NCBI GenBank assembly: GCA_018816815.1
Contig: JAHIVD010000013.1
Location: 1 to 23,912, forward strand
Source of the DNA: Patescibacteria group bacterium
GTDB taxonomy: Bacteria; Patescibacteriota; Microgenomatia; Daviesbacterales; UBA10151
Length of the DNA stretch: 23,912 nt
Direction: 5' to 3'
Part shown: positions 7,331 through 15,304 of the stretch, in pieces
Layout of the letters: the number at the start of each line of letters is the position of its first letter
How positions within the stretch are numbered: position 1 is the first letter of the stretch
The notes under the pieces: model-generated
What the model was told of the DNA's origin: nothing
Seen by the model: only the letters and a program-made list of their open reading frames with translations
Databases searched by the model: none
Program-made: the position numbers and the translations under genes

Positions 7331-8254
7331 ATGGATATTTTAAATATAATTTTAATAGTTTTCGGCTTGATTTTATTTGAAACTGTTTCTTCAATAGATA
7401 ATGCTGTCATTAATGCCCAGGTTTTATCTACCATGGGAGAGAGGGCCAGAAGATGGTTTCTTGTTTGGGGTTTGCTGGTAGCGGTATTCCTGATCAGGGG
7501 ATTGCTGCCTTTTCTGATAGTCTGGATGGCAAATCCCGGTTTAGGACCCATCGGCACTTTAACAGCGACTTTTTCAAGTGATCCTGCAGTGGTGGAGGCA
7601 ATTGAGAATTCATCGCCTATTTTGCTGATCGGAGGAGGCGTTTTCTTGATTTTTTTATTCTTTCACTGGTTGTTCTTGGAAACTAAGAATTTTGGTCTTA
7701 AAGGTGAAAGATTTTTGCTTTCTCAGGGTGTTTGGTTCTATGCGGTTGTTTCCTTGATTTTATCCCTGATTGTTTGGTTTGCTTTAAAAGTAAATCCATT
7801 TATGGCTTTTGGAGCGGTGGTTGGTTCGACTGCTTTTTTTATCACCCACGGTTTTAAACAAAATGCCGAAGGTCAGGAAAAGAAGCTTTTATCAAAAACC
7901 AGGTCTGATTTGAGCAAAATTTTTTATTTGGAGGTAATTGACGCTACTTTTTCCATAGACGGAGTAATCGGAGCTTTTGCCTTTACTCTTGTAGTTCCTT
8001 TAATTTTGCTGGGTAACGGGATCGGTGCTTTTGTAGTCAGAGAGGTCACAATCCGTAGCATAGAAAGAATTAAAAAGTATATTTTTCTAAAAAATGGAGC
8101 TATGTACTCAATACTTTTTCTGGGGGCAATTATGGTTTTAGATAGTTTTGGTGCTCATATTCCCAGTTGGCTTTCACCTGTTGTAACAGCCTTAGTTGTG
8201 GGATATTTCTTTCTAAAATCTAAAAAAGTTAGAGCAAAAAAACTGCTCTGCTGA
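7331..8254 (+). CDS. DUF475 / TerC-superfamily integral membrane protein
   Basis: The 307-residue product has about eight transmembrane helices and the internally duplicated TerC/DUF475 signature: ETVSSIDNAVINAQVLSTM (residues 17-35) in the first half and YLEVIDATFSIDGVIGAF in the second, each with membrane-embedded acidic residues. It also has the family pattern RRWFLVWGLL followed by IRGLLPFLIVW. TerC relatives are implicated in metal ion efflux or metal loading of exported proteins; the substrate of DUF475 proteins is unknown. It is divergently transcribed from the S41 peptidase, with a -10 box directly before the ATG. The family assignment is confident. Confidence 0.88.
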   Translation: MDILNIILIVFGLILFETVSSIDNAVINAQVLSTMGERARRWFLVWGLLVAVFLIRGLLPFLIVWMANPGLGPIGTLTATFSSDPAVVEAIENSSPILLIGGGVFLIFLFFHWLFLETKNFGLKGERFLLSQGVWFYAVVSLILSLIVWFALKVNPFMAFGAVVGSTAFFITHGFKQNAEGQEKKLLSKTRSDLSKIFYLEVIDATFSIDGVIGAFAFTLVVPLILLGNGIGAFVVREVTIRSIERIKKYIFLKNGAMYSILFLGAIMVLDSFGAHIPSWLSPVVTALVVGYFFLKSKKVRAKKLLC

Positions 8255-8261
8255 GTTAATT

Positions 8262-8275
8262 TATCCCCGGGGATA
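8262..8275. repeat. 14-bp perfect palindrome between convergent genes
   Basis: TATCCCCGGGGATA lies between the ends of the convergent DUF475 and GT-C genes. It is a perfect palindrome but has no loop and no T-run, so it is not a classic terminator. It may be a protein-binding site or chance. Confidence 0.3.
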
Positions 8276-8296
8276 GAATACGCGTACATTGTTGAT

Positions 8297-9985
8297 TTAC
8301 CAGAAGAATTTTTTTGGAGCATTAATTCCAAAAAGTGCATTCCCCAAAGGACTTTCCGGAAAAATTACCAGTCCTTTTTTTGCAAATTTCTGAGCAGATT
8401 CCGGATTATTTGTTTGCATGAGAAATAAAGAAATCCTAAGATAGGACAAGTAAGTATCAAATGAGTATGAAGACGGGTCTAATTTAGCAGGGTCAAGAGT
8501 TTGCAAGGCCTGGCCTTGTGAGGCTAAAACACTGTTTTTTACAAGTATAATCATGAAGTCGTCCAGATAAACTGTTTTCCAGTTACTATCTTTAACTATT
8601 GATGCTAAAAAAGCTTTTCCCCAGGGAGTTTGATCGGTATGGGAAAAAATAATAGTCTTAAAGTTGTATTTCCGGTCAAGTTCTTTAAACTTTTGAAAGT
8701 CTGATTGAGAGGGAATGTAGGTTTGAGAAAAAAATTCCTTTGGATACGCTTCAGGCCTGCCGTCTACAAAAACTGTATACTTTGGGTATCCCCTATAAAT
8801 AATGTAACTGCCTATGTCAAAGTTGTTGTAAATTGGCGTTGGCAGATTGTTGTTGACTGCAAAATCCAAAGCTTTTTCGCCTTTTTCTACCAGTGTTAGG
8901 TTTACTGTATTGTTATCATCCCTATACCTGTAATAATCCCCATTTAAATACAAGTAACTTTCTACAATTAAAAAAATACTAAAAACAATTACTATTAATT
9001 TTTTGATGTTTCCTTGTTTGATGGGTCCAAGATTTCCCAGAGTTGCAGGCAAAGATAAAAATATCAGATAAGGAAAACTTCTTACGTTTATTAAAGCTAA
9101 GCCAGCCCCAAAAATTGAAATTAAGATATTTTTAGGTTCAATTTTTTTCTTGATCGAGGCAAAAAGCAGCGATAAAAATATAATAACAATGCTTATTTTG
9201 ACAAAAAGAAAATTAGGATCAGCGAATCCGATGTTTTCCAAAAGGAACATTGTTTGGTTTTCAACTATTGTATAGCCGTAATTTTGAGTGACGTTAAAAG
9301 GGTATAAAAGCCCTTTTAAGTTACCGGGATTAATTAGGCTTACTAGAATTGATAGTCCAAGCAGCAACCCCAGCCTTTTTAGTTTTCCACTAATTAGCTT
9401 TACATCTTTTGGACGCAAACGTAGATGCACATAAGTTAGATGAAGCAGGAAAATAGCCTGCAGTACAAGACCTACAAAGAAGTAAATATGGGTATTGACC
9501 CAAAGAAGCGAAATTACAGGAAGAAGATAAATTAATTTTGTAGGACCCTGCAAATATTTTTCCAGGATGTAGTAAACCACAGATGTAAAGAAGAAGCTAA
9601 AGATTTCCGGCCTTAGCTCTGTTCTTTCCCGTAAAGCATGCAAGAATATAAAGCCTATCGGTAAAAGCAGAGCTTTGTTTTTACCGGGTATTATCTTTAG
9701 GGTCAACCAAACCGATATTAAGAAAATAATAATCTTTATAAATAACAGGGCTTGCAACCCGATAGTTTGGCTGCTTAAATAGGTTATAACTTCAAATAAC
9801 CAATGGGTATTTATAAAAGGAAAGTCCGGGTTGGTGTAGGAAAAGAGATTTGTATTTGGGACGCTGCCTGTTTTAACTATGATTTCTCCGAGCTTTAAGT
9901 GTCGTCCCAGGTCCTGATCAAAGGAATAATCAGTTTTAAAAAGAAAAGAAAAAACAAAAAAAAGAAGCAGGATTTTTGCCCACAT
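8297..9985 (-). CDS. polytopic membrane protein, GT-C glycosyltransferase-like
   Basis: The 562-residue product has about ten transmembrane helices in its first 345 residues and a soluble C-terminal domain of about 210 residues. An acidic first outer loop (DYSFDQDLGRHLKLGE, about residues 19-34) follows helix 1, and 'RTELRPEIFS' and 'LLWVNTHIYF' appear later. This is the layout of GT-C lipid-linked sugar transferases (PMT/ArnT type), whose acidic loop residues act in catalysis. The C-terminal domain includes 'FVDGRPEAYP' and a helical repeat-like end. The sugar and acceptor are unknown, and a non-enzymatic membrane protein cannot be excluded. The gene is monocistronic, with its ATG at 9985 and no clear Shine-Dalgarno. 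Confidence 0.75.
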   Translation of the reverse strand: MWAKILLLFFVFSFLFKTDYSFDQDLGRHLKLGEIIVKTGSVPNTNLFSYTNPDFPFINTHWLFEVITYLSSQTIGLQALLFIKIIIFLISVWLTLKIIPGKNKALLLPIGFIFLHALRERTELRPEIFSFFFTSVVYYILEKYLQGPTKLIYLLPVISLLWVNTHIYFFVGLVLQAIFLLHLTYVHLRLRPKDVKLISGKLKRLGLLLGLSILVSLINPGNLKGLLYPFNVTQNYGYTIVENQTMFLLENIGFADPNFLFVKISIVIIFLSLLFASIKKKIEPKNILISIFGAGLALINVRSFPYLIFLSLPATLGNLGPIKQGNIKKLIVIVFSIFLIVESYLYLNGDYYRYRDDNNTVNLTLVEKGEKALDFAVNNNLPTPIYNNFDIGSYIIYRGYPKYTVFVDGRPEAYPKEFFSQTYIPSQSDFQKFKELDRKYNFKTIIFSHTDQTPWGKAFLASIVKDSNWKTVYLDDFMIILVKNSVLASQGQALQTLDPAKLDPSSYSFDTYLSYLRISLFLMQTNNPESAQKFAKKGLVIFPESPLGNALFGINAPKKFFW

Positions 9986-10008
9986 GTAAAGATACTAACA
10001 TAGGTTAA

Positions 10009-10074
10009 TGCGCGATAAATTGCGTGATTTTAAGAAAATCACTTCGCTATAACTTTCGCGATAATTTCGCGATA
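10009..10074 (+). promoter_or_regulatory. TCGCGA-type iterons upstream of fic
   Basis: Five CGCGA-like cores start at 10011 (CGCGA), 10023 (CGTGA), 10045 (CGCTA), 10057 (CGCGA) and 10068 (CGCGA). Spacings are 12, 22, 12 and 11 nt, i.e. one or two helical turns. The two best copies are TTTCGCGATAA and TTTCGCGATAG. They cover the -35 region of the TATAAT at 10082-10087, 9 nt before the fic ATG. This is the layout of a repressor array; the Fic protein's own C-terminal winged helix is a candidate ligand. Confidence 0.7.
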
Positions 10075-10081
10075 GCTGTGG

Positions 10082-10087
10082 TATAAT
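10082..10087 (+). promoter_or_regulatory. -10 box of fic
   Basis: A perfect TATAAT, 9 nt before the ATG at 10097, leaves only about 2-3 nt of untranslated leader. No separate Shine-Dalgarno exists. Confidence 0.6.
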
Positions 10088-10096
10088 ACATATATC

Positions 10097-11155
10097 ATGT
10101 TTCAACCTAAGTACACTATCACCTCTTCGATTCTTTCTAAAATTGCGGAAATAGTTGAAATTAAAGCAGCTGTTGAGCGCTCACGTGTTCTACCCCTAAA
10201 TGAAGCTCAGCTCCGTCGTCAGGCAATCCTTAGAATGGCACATACGTCTACTTCGATTGAAGGTAATAAGCTGGCTCAATTCGAGGTCGGAAAAGTATTT
10301 GAAGGAAAAACAGTCAGGGCGCCTCAAAAAGATATCCTGGAGGTTGAAAATTATCTTAACGGATTGAAGCTGATGGATCAACTTTCGAAATTATCAGGAG
10401 ATTTGACTTTAAACGAAATTCTGCGAACACATAAAATAATAATAAATGGCTTAGTGGAAAAAGAAAAAGTAGGCAAAATCAGGCCTGCTGATGTTTATGT
10501 ATTAGATGATTTGGGTGATGGACGGGAGGAGCTGAGGTTTAAAGCCCCTCCTGCATCTAAAGTAAATAAATTGTTAACAGATCTTTTAAACTGGCTTAAA
10601 ACTGCCAAAAAAGATAAAATTCATCCTATTTTGATTGCGGGGATATTTCATTTGGAATTTGTATCAATTCATCCTTTTACAGACGGTAATGGCAGGGTTG
10701 CAAGGCTCTTAACCCAGCTCCTTTTGTATAGGCTTAAATGGGATTTTAGAAAAATTATTGTTTTGGAGGATTATTATAACCTGGACAGATTAGCCTATTA
10801 TAATGCTTTGCATTCAGAGGAAGGGAAAACATATGTTCAGGGCCGGGAATTTACTTCCTGGTTAGAATACTTTGCAACAGGTTTTCTGGTTGAAGCAAAA
10901 AAAGTTTCGGAGAAAATTCAGTCTATCGGTTACGGGAAGGTTTCGGAAAAATCCGAACAAATATTTTTGGATAAAGGCGAAATTCAAATCATGGATTTTT
11001 TATCAACTACCGGCAAAATTACATCGGATGATATTTCAGATATTTTAAATATAACCAAAAGATCTGCTCAGCTTAAACTTAAGAAGCTATTAACTAATAA
11101 ATTGATTAAAATTCAAGGCAGTGGACCCAGTACCTACTATATTTTAAACAAATGA
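10097..11155 (+). CDS. Fic-family protein with C-terminal winged helix
   Basis: The 352-residue product has a complete Fic motif HPFTDGNGRVAR (residues 192-203), with the catalytic His192 and the phosphate-binding loop, so it should be enzymatically competent. Most such enzymes AMPylate Ser/Thr/Tyr of target proteins. An N-terminal inhibitory motif STSIEG (51-56, pattern S/TxxxEG) fits autoinhibited class II Fic proteins. Residues 285-352 form a winged-helix domain (KITSDDISDILNITKRSAQLKLKKLL), as in Fic proteins that also act as transcription factors. Phased repeats lie both before and after the gene, suggesting autoregulation. The stop is TGA. No antitoxin gene is adjacent, since inhibition is built in. 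The target is unknown. Confidence 0.92.
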   Translation: MFQPKYTITSSILSKIAEIVEIKAAVERSRVLPLNEAQLRRQAILRMAHTSTSIEGNKLAQFEVGKVFEGKTVRAPQKDILEVENYLNGLKLMDQLSKLSGDLTLNEILRTHKIIINGLVEKEKVGKIRPADVYVLDDLGDGREELRFKAPPASKVNKLLTDLLNWLKTAKKDKIHPILIAGIFHLEFVSIHPFTDGNGRVARLLTQLLLYRLKWDFRKIIVLEDYYNLDRLAYYNALHSEEGKTYVQGREFTSWLEYFATGFLVEAKKVSEKIQSIGYGKVSEKSEQIFLDKGEIQIMDFLSTTGKITSDDISDILNITKRSAQLKLKKLLTNKLIKIQGSGPSTYYILNK

Positions 11156-11158
11156 TTT

Positions 11159-11186
11159 CGTGATTATCTTCGCGATATCTTCGCGA
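11159..11186 (+). promoter_or_regulatory. TCGCGA-type iterons downstream of fic, before the fusion gene
   Basis: Three cores start at 11159 (CGTGA), 11171 (CGCGA) and 11182 (CGCGA), with spacings 12 and 11 nt. This is the same order and phasing as 10045/10057/10068 upstream of fic. The repeat begins 3 nt after the fic stop and lies about 65 nt before the ATG at 11251, so the next gene may be under the same control. Confidence 0.65.
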
Positions 11187-11250
11187 TTATTTTTATTCCT
11201 AAAATGACCACCGTTGATAGGTCTAAAAATGATATACTAAAAGGTGTTAT

Positions 11251-13848
11251 ATGGCTGAACCTACTGAACCTAAATTTGGAAAAGCTTTTGGTAATAAGGA
11301 AGCATATGATAGTAACATTAATACTCCTTCAGGAAGCTCGTATTATTATGAAAAATTTCATGCACCTGTTATTGAAGCAGCAAAAAAAATCTCTCCTGAT
11401 GGTAAGGTCACTCTATTAGGTATAGCTTGCGGTCCTGGCAATGAGTTTGAGTTCATGCAGGGTGATCCATCTCTTCGGATAATTGGATTTGATATAGCTC
11501 CAGAGTTAATTAAACAAGCACGGGATAGGTTTGGAGGGACAGCTGCAGAATTTGGTTTTTTTGTCGGTGATACCAGACAGCTCCCTTTAAGGGAGGGCAT
11601 TGCAGATGTAGCGGTAGCTGTAAATGCAATTATTTATAACCCCGGTGAAGTGTTTGATGCAGCTCAATATGGTTTAAAACCTGGAGGAAGATTTGTTGTA
11701 AATGCGCGGATCTTTGGTAATGAGCACAATAAACCTTTTTTTAACACACAAACTGGTAGAGGCGCTACCTTGGAAGATGCAGAAATAGATGTTAACGGCG
11801 AAAAGTTTCCTTTAAAAGTAGTAAATTATGCAAACCATGAATCATTGCCACAATTAGGAAAACAGGTCTATTTTACTTCCGAGGCAGGTTTAGAAAGATT
11901 TATAGCTGCAAAAGGATTTACCGTTGACAAACACGATAAATTTCATTATTCTTCTCCTGATAATACAAATAATGAGGTAGAGGTATATACATTGCAAAAA
12001 TCTGAATTAAATAAATCTATTGAGGGCATTTTGGAAATGATAAGAGGAGAAGTGATCGAACAAGGACTGCTAGATTTAGCACAGATAGGCGGAGAGGTTG
12101 AAAAAGTAGACAAAAAGGTTGCGGTTACCAGGTTAGCTCTTTCAGAAGAAGATATAGGGGCTCGTGTTTTACTTAAAGCACAAATGGAAGATGCGGGAAT
12201 GCAAGTAGAAGACCATCCAATGGGTTTAATCGGTGTTTATCCGGGAGAAAATCCAGATTTGCCGGCAGTAATGTTGATGTCGCACTTTGATTCTGTTCCA
12301 AACGGCGGTATGTATGATGGAACCGTAGGCATAGTATCAAGCATTGAAATTGTCCGTTTGCTACATGAAAATGGTGTAAGACTTCCTCGTTCCATTATGG
12401 TACTTGCGCTAACAGGCGAGGAGTCTGCCCGATTTAATGTGGCTCTTACTGGGAGTAAAGCCGTCTTTCAAGGGTTAACAGATAAAGAGCTTGATGCTGG
12501 AAGGTTCGGAGATCTAAGTCTTCGAGAGGCACTTAATGCAAACGGTTTTAATGCAGATGACGTCAGAAATCCAAGGTTTAAACCTGAAGAAGTTTATGGA
12601 CTCATAGAACTTCATGTTTCGCAGAGCGATTTTTTAGAACAGCGTGGAAAGGATCTGGCTGTTATAGAAGCAATCGCCGCTCCCGACCGCCGCGAAATAA
12701 CCATTGGTGATCCAATCGAGCCGGATATTCAAGAACCTCCTAATGCCAGATACATCCGTGTGTCTGCGGCTGGCGAATCCGGTCATACAGGCGCAACACC
12801 CATGGGTATGAGAAATCGGGCCGATGTTCTACCGCACGTAGCCACCATAATAGGGGTGGTGAGCAGAGAGCTACGGAAGTTAAGAGAAGATGGAAGAGAC
12901 ATTGATGTTTCAGTTGGAAGGATTGCTATCAGTGATCAATCCTTAAACAAAATCCCGGGTAAAGCAGAATTTACTGTTAGAGTTGAAGGAAAAGATGTAG
13001 AAGCTGCAGAAAATATTGTGAGTGTTATCAGGTCGTATACAAACGGACTAAATGTAGCCTTTAATAAAGAAGATCTAATGTATGATTATTCTGATCCTCC
13101 GCGTAGAACACTATCATTCAATGCTACAGAACAAGAAGAACCAGACAGAGACGAGATATTTTATAGCTCAAAAGACATTATGCCTCGTCAAGCGTTAGCG
13201 GCTGGAATTGTCAGTTTTGTAAGAGATATTGCTAACTCCTATCAATACCAAGAAGGAACAAACATTGTTGGAACTGTAAGTACCTACCATATAAATGAAA
13301 AAGGACAAATAATATTGGGGATTGATATACGGAGCACTAATCTGGAAGTGAGAAACGCTGTAACAAGCAAAATGGAAGAGGTTATTAAGAAGTTGAGTAA
13401 AGGACCGAATACAACTTTAATTTTACAAAAAGAGTTTGATGAGTTGCCAAACTTGGCAGATAGAGCTATTTCTTCCTCCTCAAGATTTGGACCTGTTCCT
13501 GCATTTGTTCGGATTTCCAGTGAAGGACCAGTGGTTAATTATGAGTCAAGGAGATTGCCCGGGAGCGGTGAGCCTACCTTAATGGATAGACGATTAGTTG
13601 ATTTAACTAAAAAAGTAATCGAACAGTATAAGCTTGGTTCTTGTGAAGTAACTTTTAGTCCGGCAGGGCATGATACACAGAATGCTGCTCGAGCAGGTAT
13701 TCCTACGGTTATGATTTTTATTCCAAGTAGAAATGGAGGTGCCAGTCATAACCCACGGGAATATTCAACCCCTGAAGATTTAGGAAGAGGCACAAGGGCG
13801 CTTGCTGCTTTGGCAATGACACTTGCATCTGATCCATCCGTTATTTAG
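11251..13848 (+). CDS. class I methyltransferase fused to M20 amidohydrolase with duplicated lid domain
   Basis: The 865-residue protein has two enzymes. Residues 1-245 are a Rossmann SAM methyltransferase (motif I LLGIACGPGNEF, 55-66; FVGDTRQLPL, 104-113; LKPGGRFVV, 142-150). Residues 255-865 are an M20 peptidase of the carbamoylase/allantoate amidohydrolase type: H345 in MSHFDSVPNGG, D356 in YDG, E390/E391 in GEES, H455 in ELHVSQ and H833 in GGASHN, a full dinuclear metal site. M20 relatives are about 410 residues; this one has about 200 extra, explained by a repeated lid domain (about 505-600 and 638-728). The RBS AAAAGGTG and a TATACT box upstream support the ATG at 11251. Substrates are unknown; hydrolysis plus methylation of an amino-acid or peptide derivative is an inference. 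Confidence 0.88.
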   Translation: MAEPTEPKFGKAFGNKEAYDSNINTPSGSSYYYEKFHAPVIEAAKKISPDGKVTLLGIACGPGNEFEFMQGDPSLRIIGFDIAPELIKQARDRFGGTAAEFGFFVGDTRQLPLREGIADVAVAVNAIIYNPGEVFDAAQYGLKPGGRFVVNARIFGNEHNKPFFNTQTGRGATLEDAEIDVNGEKFPLKVVNYANHESLPQLGKQVYFTSEAGLERFIAAKGFTVDKHDKFHYSSPDNTNNEVEVYTLQKSELNKSIEGILEMIRGEVIEQGLLDLAQIGGEVEKVDKKVAVTRLALSEEDIGARVLLKAQMEDAGMQVEDHPMGLIGVYPGENPDLPAVMLMSHFDSVPNGGMYDGTVGIVSSIEIVRLLHENGVRLPRSIMVLALTGEESARFNVALTGSKAVFQGLTDKELDAGRFGDLSLREALNANGFNADDVRNPRFKPEEVYGLIELHVSQSDFLEQRGKDLAVIEAIAAPDRREITIGDPIEPDIQEPPNARYIRVSAAGESGHTGATPMGMRNRADVLPHVATIIGVVSRELRKLREDGRDIDVSVGRIAISDQSLNKIPGKAEFTVRVEGKDVEAAENIVSVIRSYTNGLNVAFNKEDLMYDYSDPPRRTLSFNATEQEEPDRDEIFYSSKDIMPRQALAAGIVSFVRDIANSYQYQEGTNIVGTVSTYHINEKGQIILGIDIRSTNLEVRNAVTSKMEEVIKKLSKGPNTTLILQKEFDELPNLADRAISSSSRFGPVPAFVRISSEGPVVNYESRRLPGSGEPTLMDRRLVDLTKKVIEQYKLGSCEVTFSPAGHDTQNAARAGIPTVMIFIPSRNGGASHNPREYSTPEDLGRGTRALAALAMTLASDPSVI

Positions 13849-13865
13849 GTAGCTAATACAGGTAG

Positions 13866-13894
13866 TTGCTATTTTGCGTCAAATATGACATACT
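13866..13894 (+). promoter_or_regulatory. probable promoter of the RRM gene
   Basis: TTGCTA (13866-13871) and CATACT (13889-13894) are spaced by 17 nt. A start near 13901 would give a leader of about 75 nt that contains the 13932-13972 hairpin. Confidence 0.4.
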
Positions 13895-13931
13895 AATTCT
13901 GTGAGTAGAGTGTATTTAGTGTTATTAAAGT

Positions 13932-13972
13932 AATTCACCTCCACAAATCTAAAAAAGAAAGTGAGGTGAATT
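13932..13972 (+). promoter_or_regulatory. RBS-sequestering hairpin before the RRM gene
   Basis: AATTCACCTC (13932-13941) is perfectly complementary to GAGGTGAATT (13963-13972), with a 21-nt A-rich loop. The right arm contains the Shine-Dalgarno GAGGTGA of the TTG start at 13976. Pairing would hide the RBS. The arm is followed by a run of T, so the same structure could also stop transcription. An RNA thermometer, protein autoregulation or attenuation are candidate modes. Confidence 0.65.
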
Positions 13973-13975
13973 TTT

Positions 13976-14236
13976 TTGAACAATAGGAAATTATTTATAG
14001 GTTCTTTACCTTGGAGTGTTGATGACGCCAAGCTGGCTGAAATTTTCGCTCAAGCTGGTAATGTTATCAGCGCACAGGTTGTTAAAGACCGTGAAACAGG
14101 CAGGTCCAGAGGATTTGGTTTCGTTGAGATGTCAACCGATGAGGAAGCTCAAAACGCAGTCAAAAACCTAAATGGTGCAGATGTTGATGGTCGCAAGATC
14201 GTTGTTAACATTGCCAGGCCTCGGGAAGACCGCTAA
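13976..14236 (+). CDS. small RRM RNA-binding protein
   Basis: The 86-residue product is a single RNA recognition motif with RNP2 LFIGSL (residues 6-11) and RNP1 RGFGFVEM (45-52), whose aromatic residues stack on RNA bases. It lacks the glycine-rich tail of plant and some cyanobacterial relatives, ending in a basic ARPREDR. Bacterial single-RRM proteins of this kind in cyanobacteria are often cold-induced. The start is TTG, the only usable codon after an in-frame TGA at 13967-13969; the Shine-Dalgarno GAGGTG ends 7 nt before it. The RBS lies in a hairpin, so translation is probably regulated. The gene ends at a strong terminator. Confidence 0.93.
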   Translation: MNNRKLFIGSLPWSVDDAKLAEIFAQAGNVISAQVVKDRETGRSRGFGFVEMSTDEEAQNAVKNLNGADVDGRKIVVNIARPREDR

Positions 14237-14265
14237 ATTTTACCCAATTAAGAGTAAAAAAACTT

Positions 14266-14302
14266 AGATTACAGCCTTTTTTTAAAAAGGCTGTAATCTT
14301 TT
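14266..14302. terminator. strong bidirectional intrinsic terminator
   Basis: AGATTACAGCCTTTTT (14266-14281) pairs with AAAAAGGCTGTAATCT (14284-14299), followed by T residues. The A/T tails on both sides let it serve both the RRM gene and the convergent S-component gene. Confidence 0.9.
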
Positions 14303-14365
14303 GCGGATTTTAAGGATTTTCTGTAATTCTTAATTTAAAATTAATTTAAGATTCAGGGAGACTAT

Positions 14366-15034
14366 TTAAGAAACAGCTATATCCAATTTCGGGAGAACCT
14401 TCTTGTTGGCAAGGAAAGTAAGAGTATATTTTACTACCAAGTAAGATGCAGCAATTCCTGTGGCAAATAGTAGCCTTTCTGCAGCTACAATTGGGGGAAG
14501 ATTTCTCCATACTTCTGCAGGTAGATTAAGTGCCCAAAGAAAAGCAGTGCTTCCAACAGCATGAGCAGTGAAAGTAGCTCCCAAGCTCTTTAGGAATAAA
14601 TTATTCCTTTTAAAGTAAGCAGCAACAGGAATCCACCAAAACATTAAAGGATAATATGGAACCTGTCTGCCAATCGGATGTACTATAAAAGCTAAGGTGC
14701 AAAGAATAGGTACAGCTAAAATCAATCTTCCCTGGTATTTTTTCTTGGCAATAACTGCAAAATAGAAAACTGCAAAAAGAGTTGGGAATATTCTAATAAT
14801 TGTACCGGTAGTAAGAGGGGTTTGTTTGATCCAGATATTAAATACCTCTACGCCAAACACAGAGGCTATTCCTAAAACAGGCCCTAAAAATCCTCCTGCC
14901 ATTGGTCCAAAGAAATCAAACAAAGTAAAAGACACATCTGAACCCATTATTTGATTAAAAGGAATCTGTAGGGCTATAAATCCAACTACAGAAAAAAGTG
15001 CTACGAAGAATAATTTTTTTGTAATGCTTGTCAT
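14366..15034 (-). CDS. ECF-transporter S component-like membrane protein
   Basis: The 222-residue product has about six transmembrane helices. The segment FTLFDFFGPMAGGFLGPVLG (about residues 37-56) resembles the helix 2-3 region of substrate-specific S components of energy-coupling-factor vitamin transporters. Length and hydrophobicity fit that family (usually about 170-220 residues). S components bind a vitamin or trace nutrient and use shared EcfA/A'/T subunits, which are not in the window. The ligand is unknown, and the family call rests on overall pattern. It is convergent with the RRM gene; upstream of it lies a repeat-rich gap. Confidence 0.65.
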   Translation of the reverse strand: MTSITKKLFFVALFSVVGFIALQIPFNQIMGSDVSFTLFDFFGPMAGGFLGPVLGIASVFGVEVFNIWIKQTPLTTGTIIRIFPTLFAVFYFAVIAKKKYQGRLILAVPILCTLAFIVHPIGRQVPYYPLMFWWIPVAAYFKRNNLFLKSLGATFTAHAVGSTAFLWALNLPAEVWRNLPPIVAAERLLFATGIAASYLVVKYTLTFLANKKVLPKLDIAVS

Positions 15035-15097
15035 AACAATGTGATTAAGATAATCGAACTTATATAAATTGTCAATACCTCTTTGTTACATGTTAAA

Positions 15098-15169
15098 TTG
15101 TTAATATAGCATTTATAGATAGCACTATAGAATAGATAGTGCTATAGAATAGATGATAGTTATTAACAA
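15098..15169. repeat. nested inverted repeats with a 17-nt direct repeat
   Basis: An outer inverted repeat TTGTTAATA (15098-15106) / TATTAACAA (15161-15169) encloses an inner one, AGCACTAT (15121-15128) / ATAGTGCT (15136-15143). CTATAGAATAGAT occurs twice, at 15125-15137 and 15142-15154. The element lies in the 270-nt gap between the S-component gene and tRNA-Leu. It could be an operator array or a tiny mobile repeat. Confidence 0.5.
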
Positions 15170-15304
15170 ATAAGAACTTACTTTTAAAAAATCGCTAACA
15201 AGAGGGTTGCTTAAAGCAATGGAAGTTTATCGTTTGAAAGAAAGCTTGTGAAGACTTGTCTGTGTTTACAAGAAGAACAGAAAAATGGTAAATTGTACAC
15301 TTAG

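Noticed and set aside
8262..8275. Palindrome considered as a terminator for the convergent genes
   Set aside because: No loop and no T-run on either side, so it is listed only as a palindrome.
10097..11155. Fic as the toxin of a two-gene toxin-antitoxin pair
   Set aside because: No small FicA-like antitoxin gene is adjacent, and the inhibitory STSIEG motif is within the Fic protein itself.
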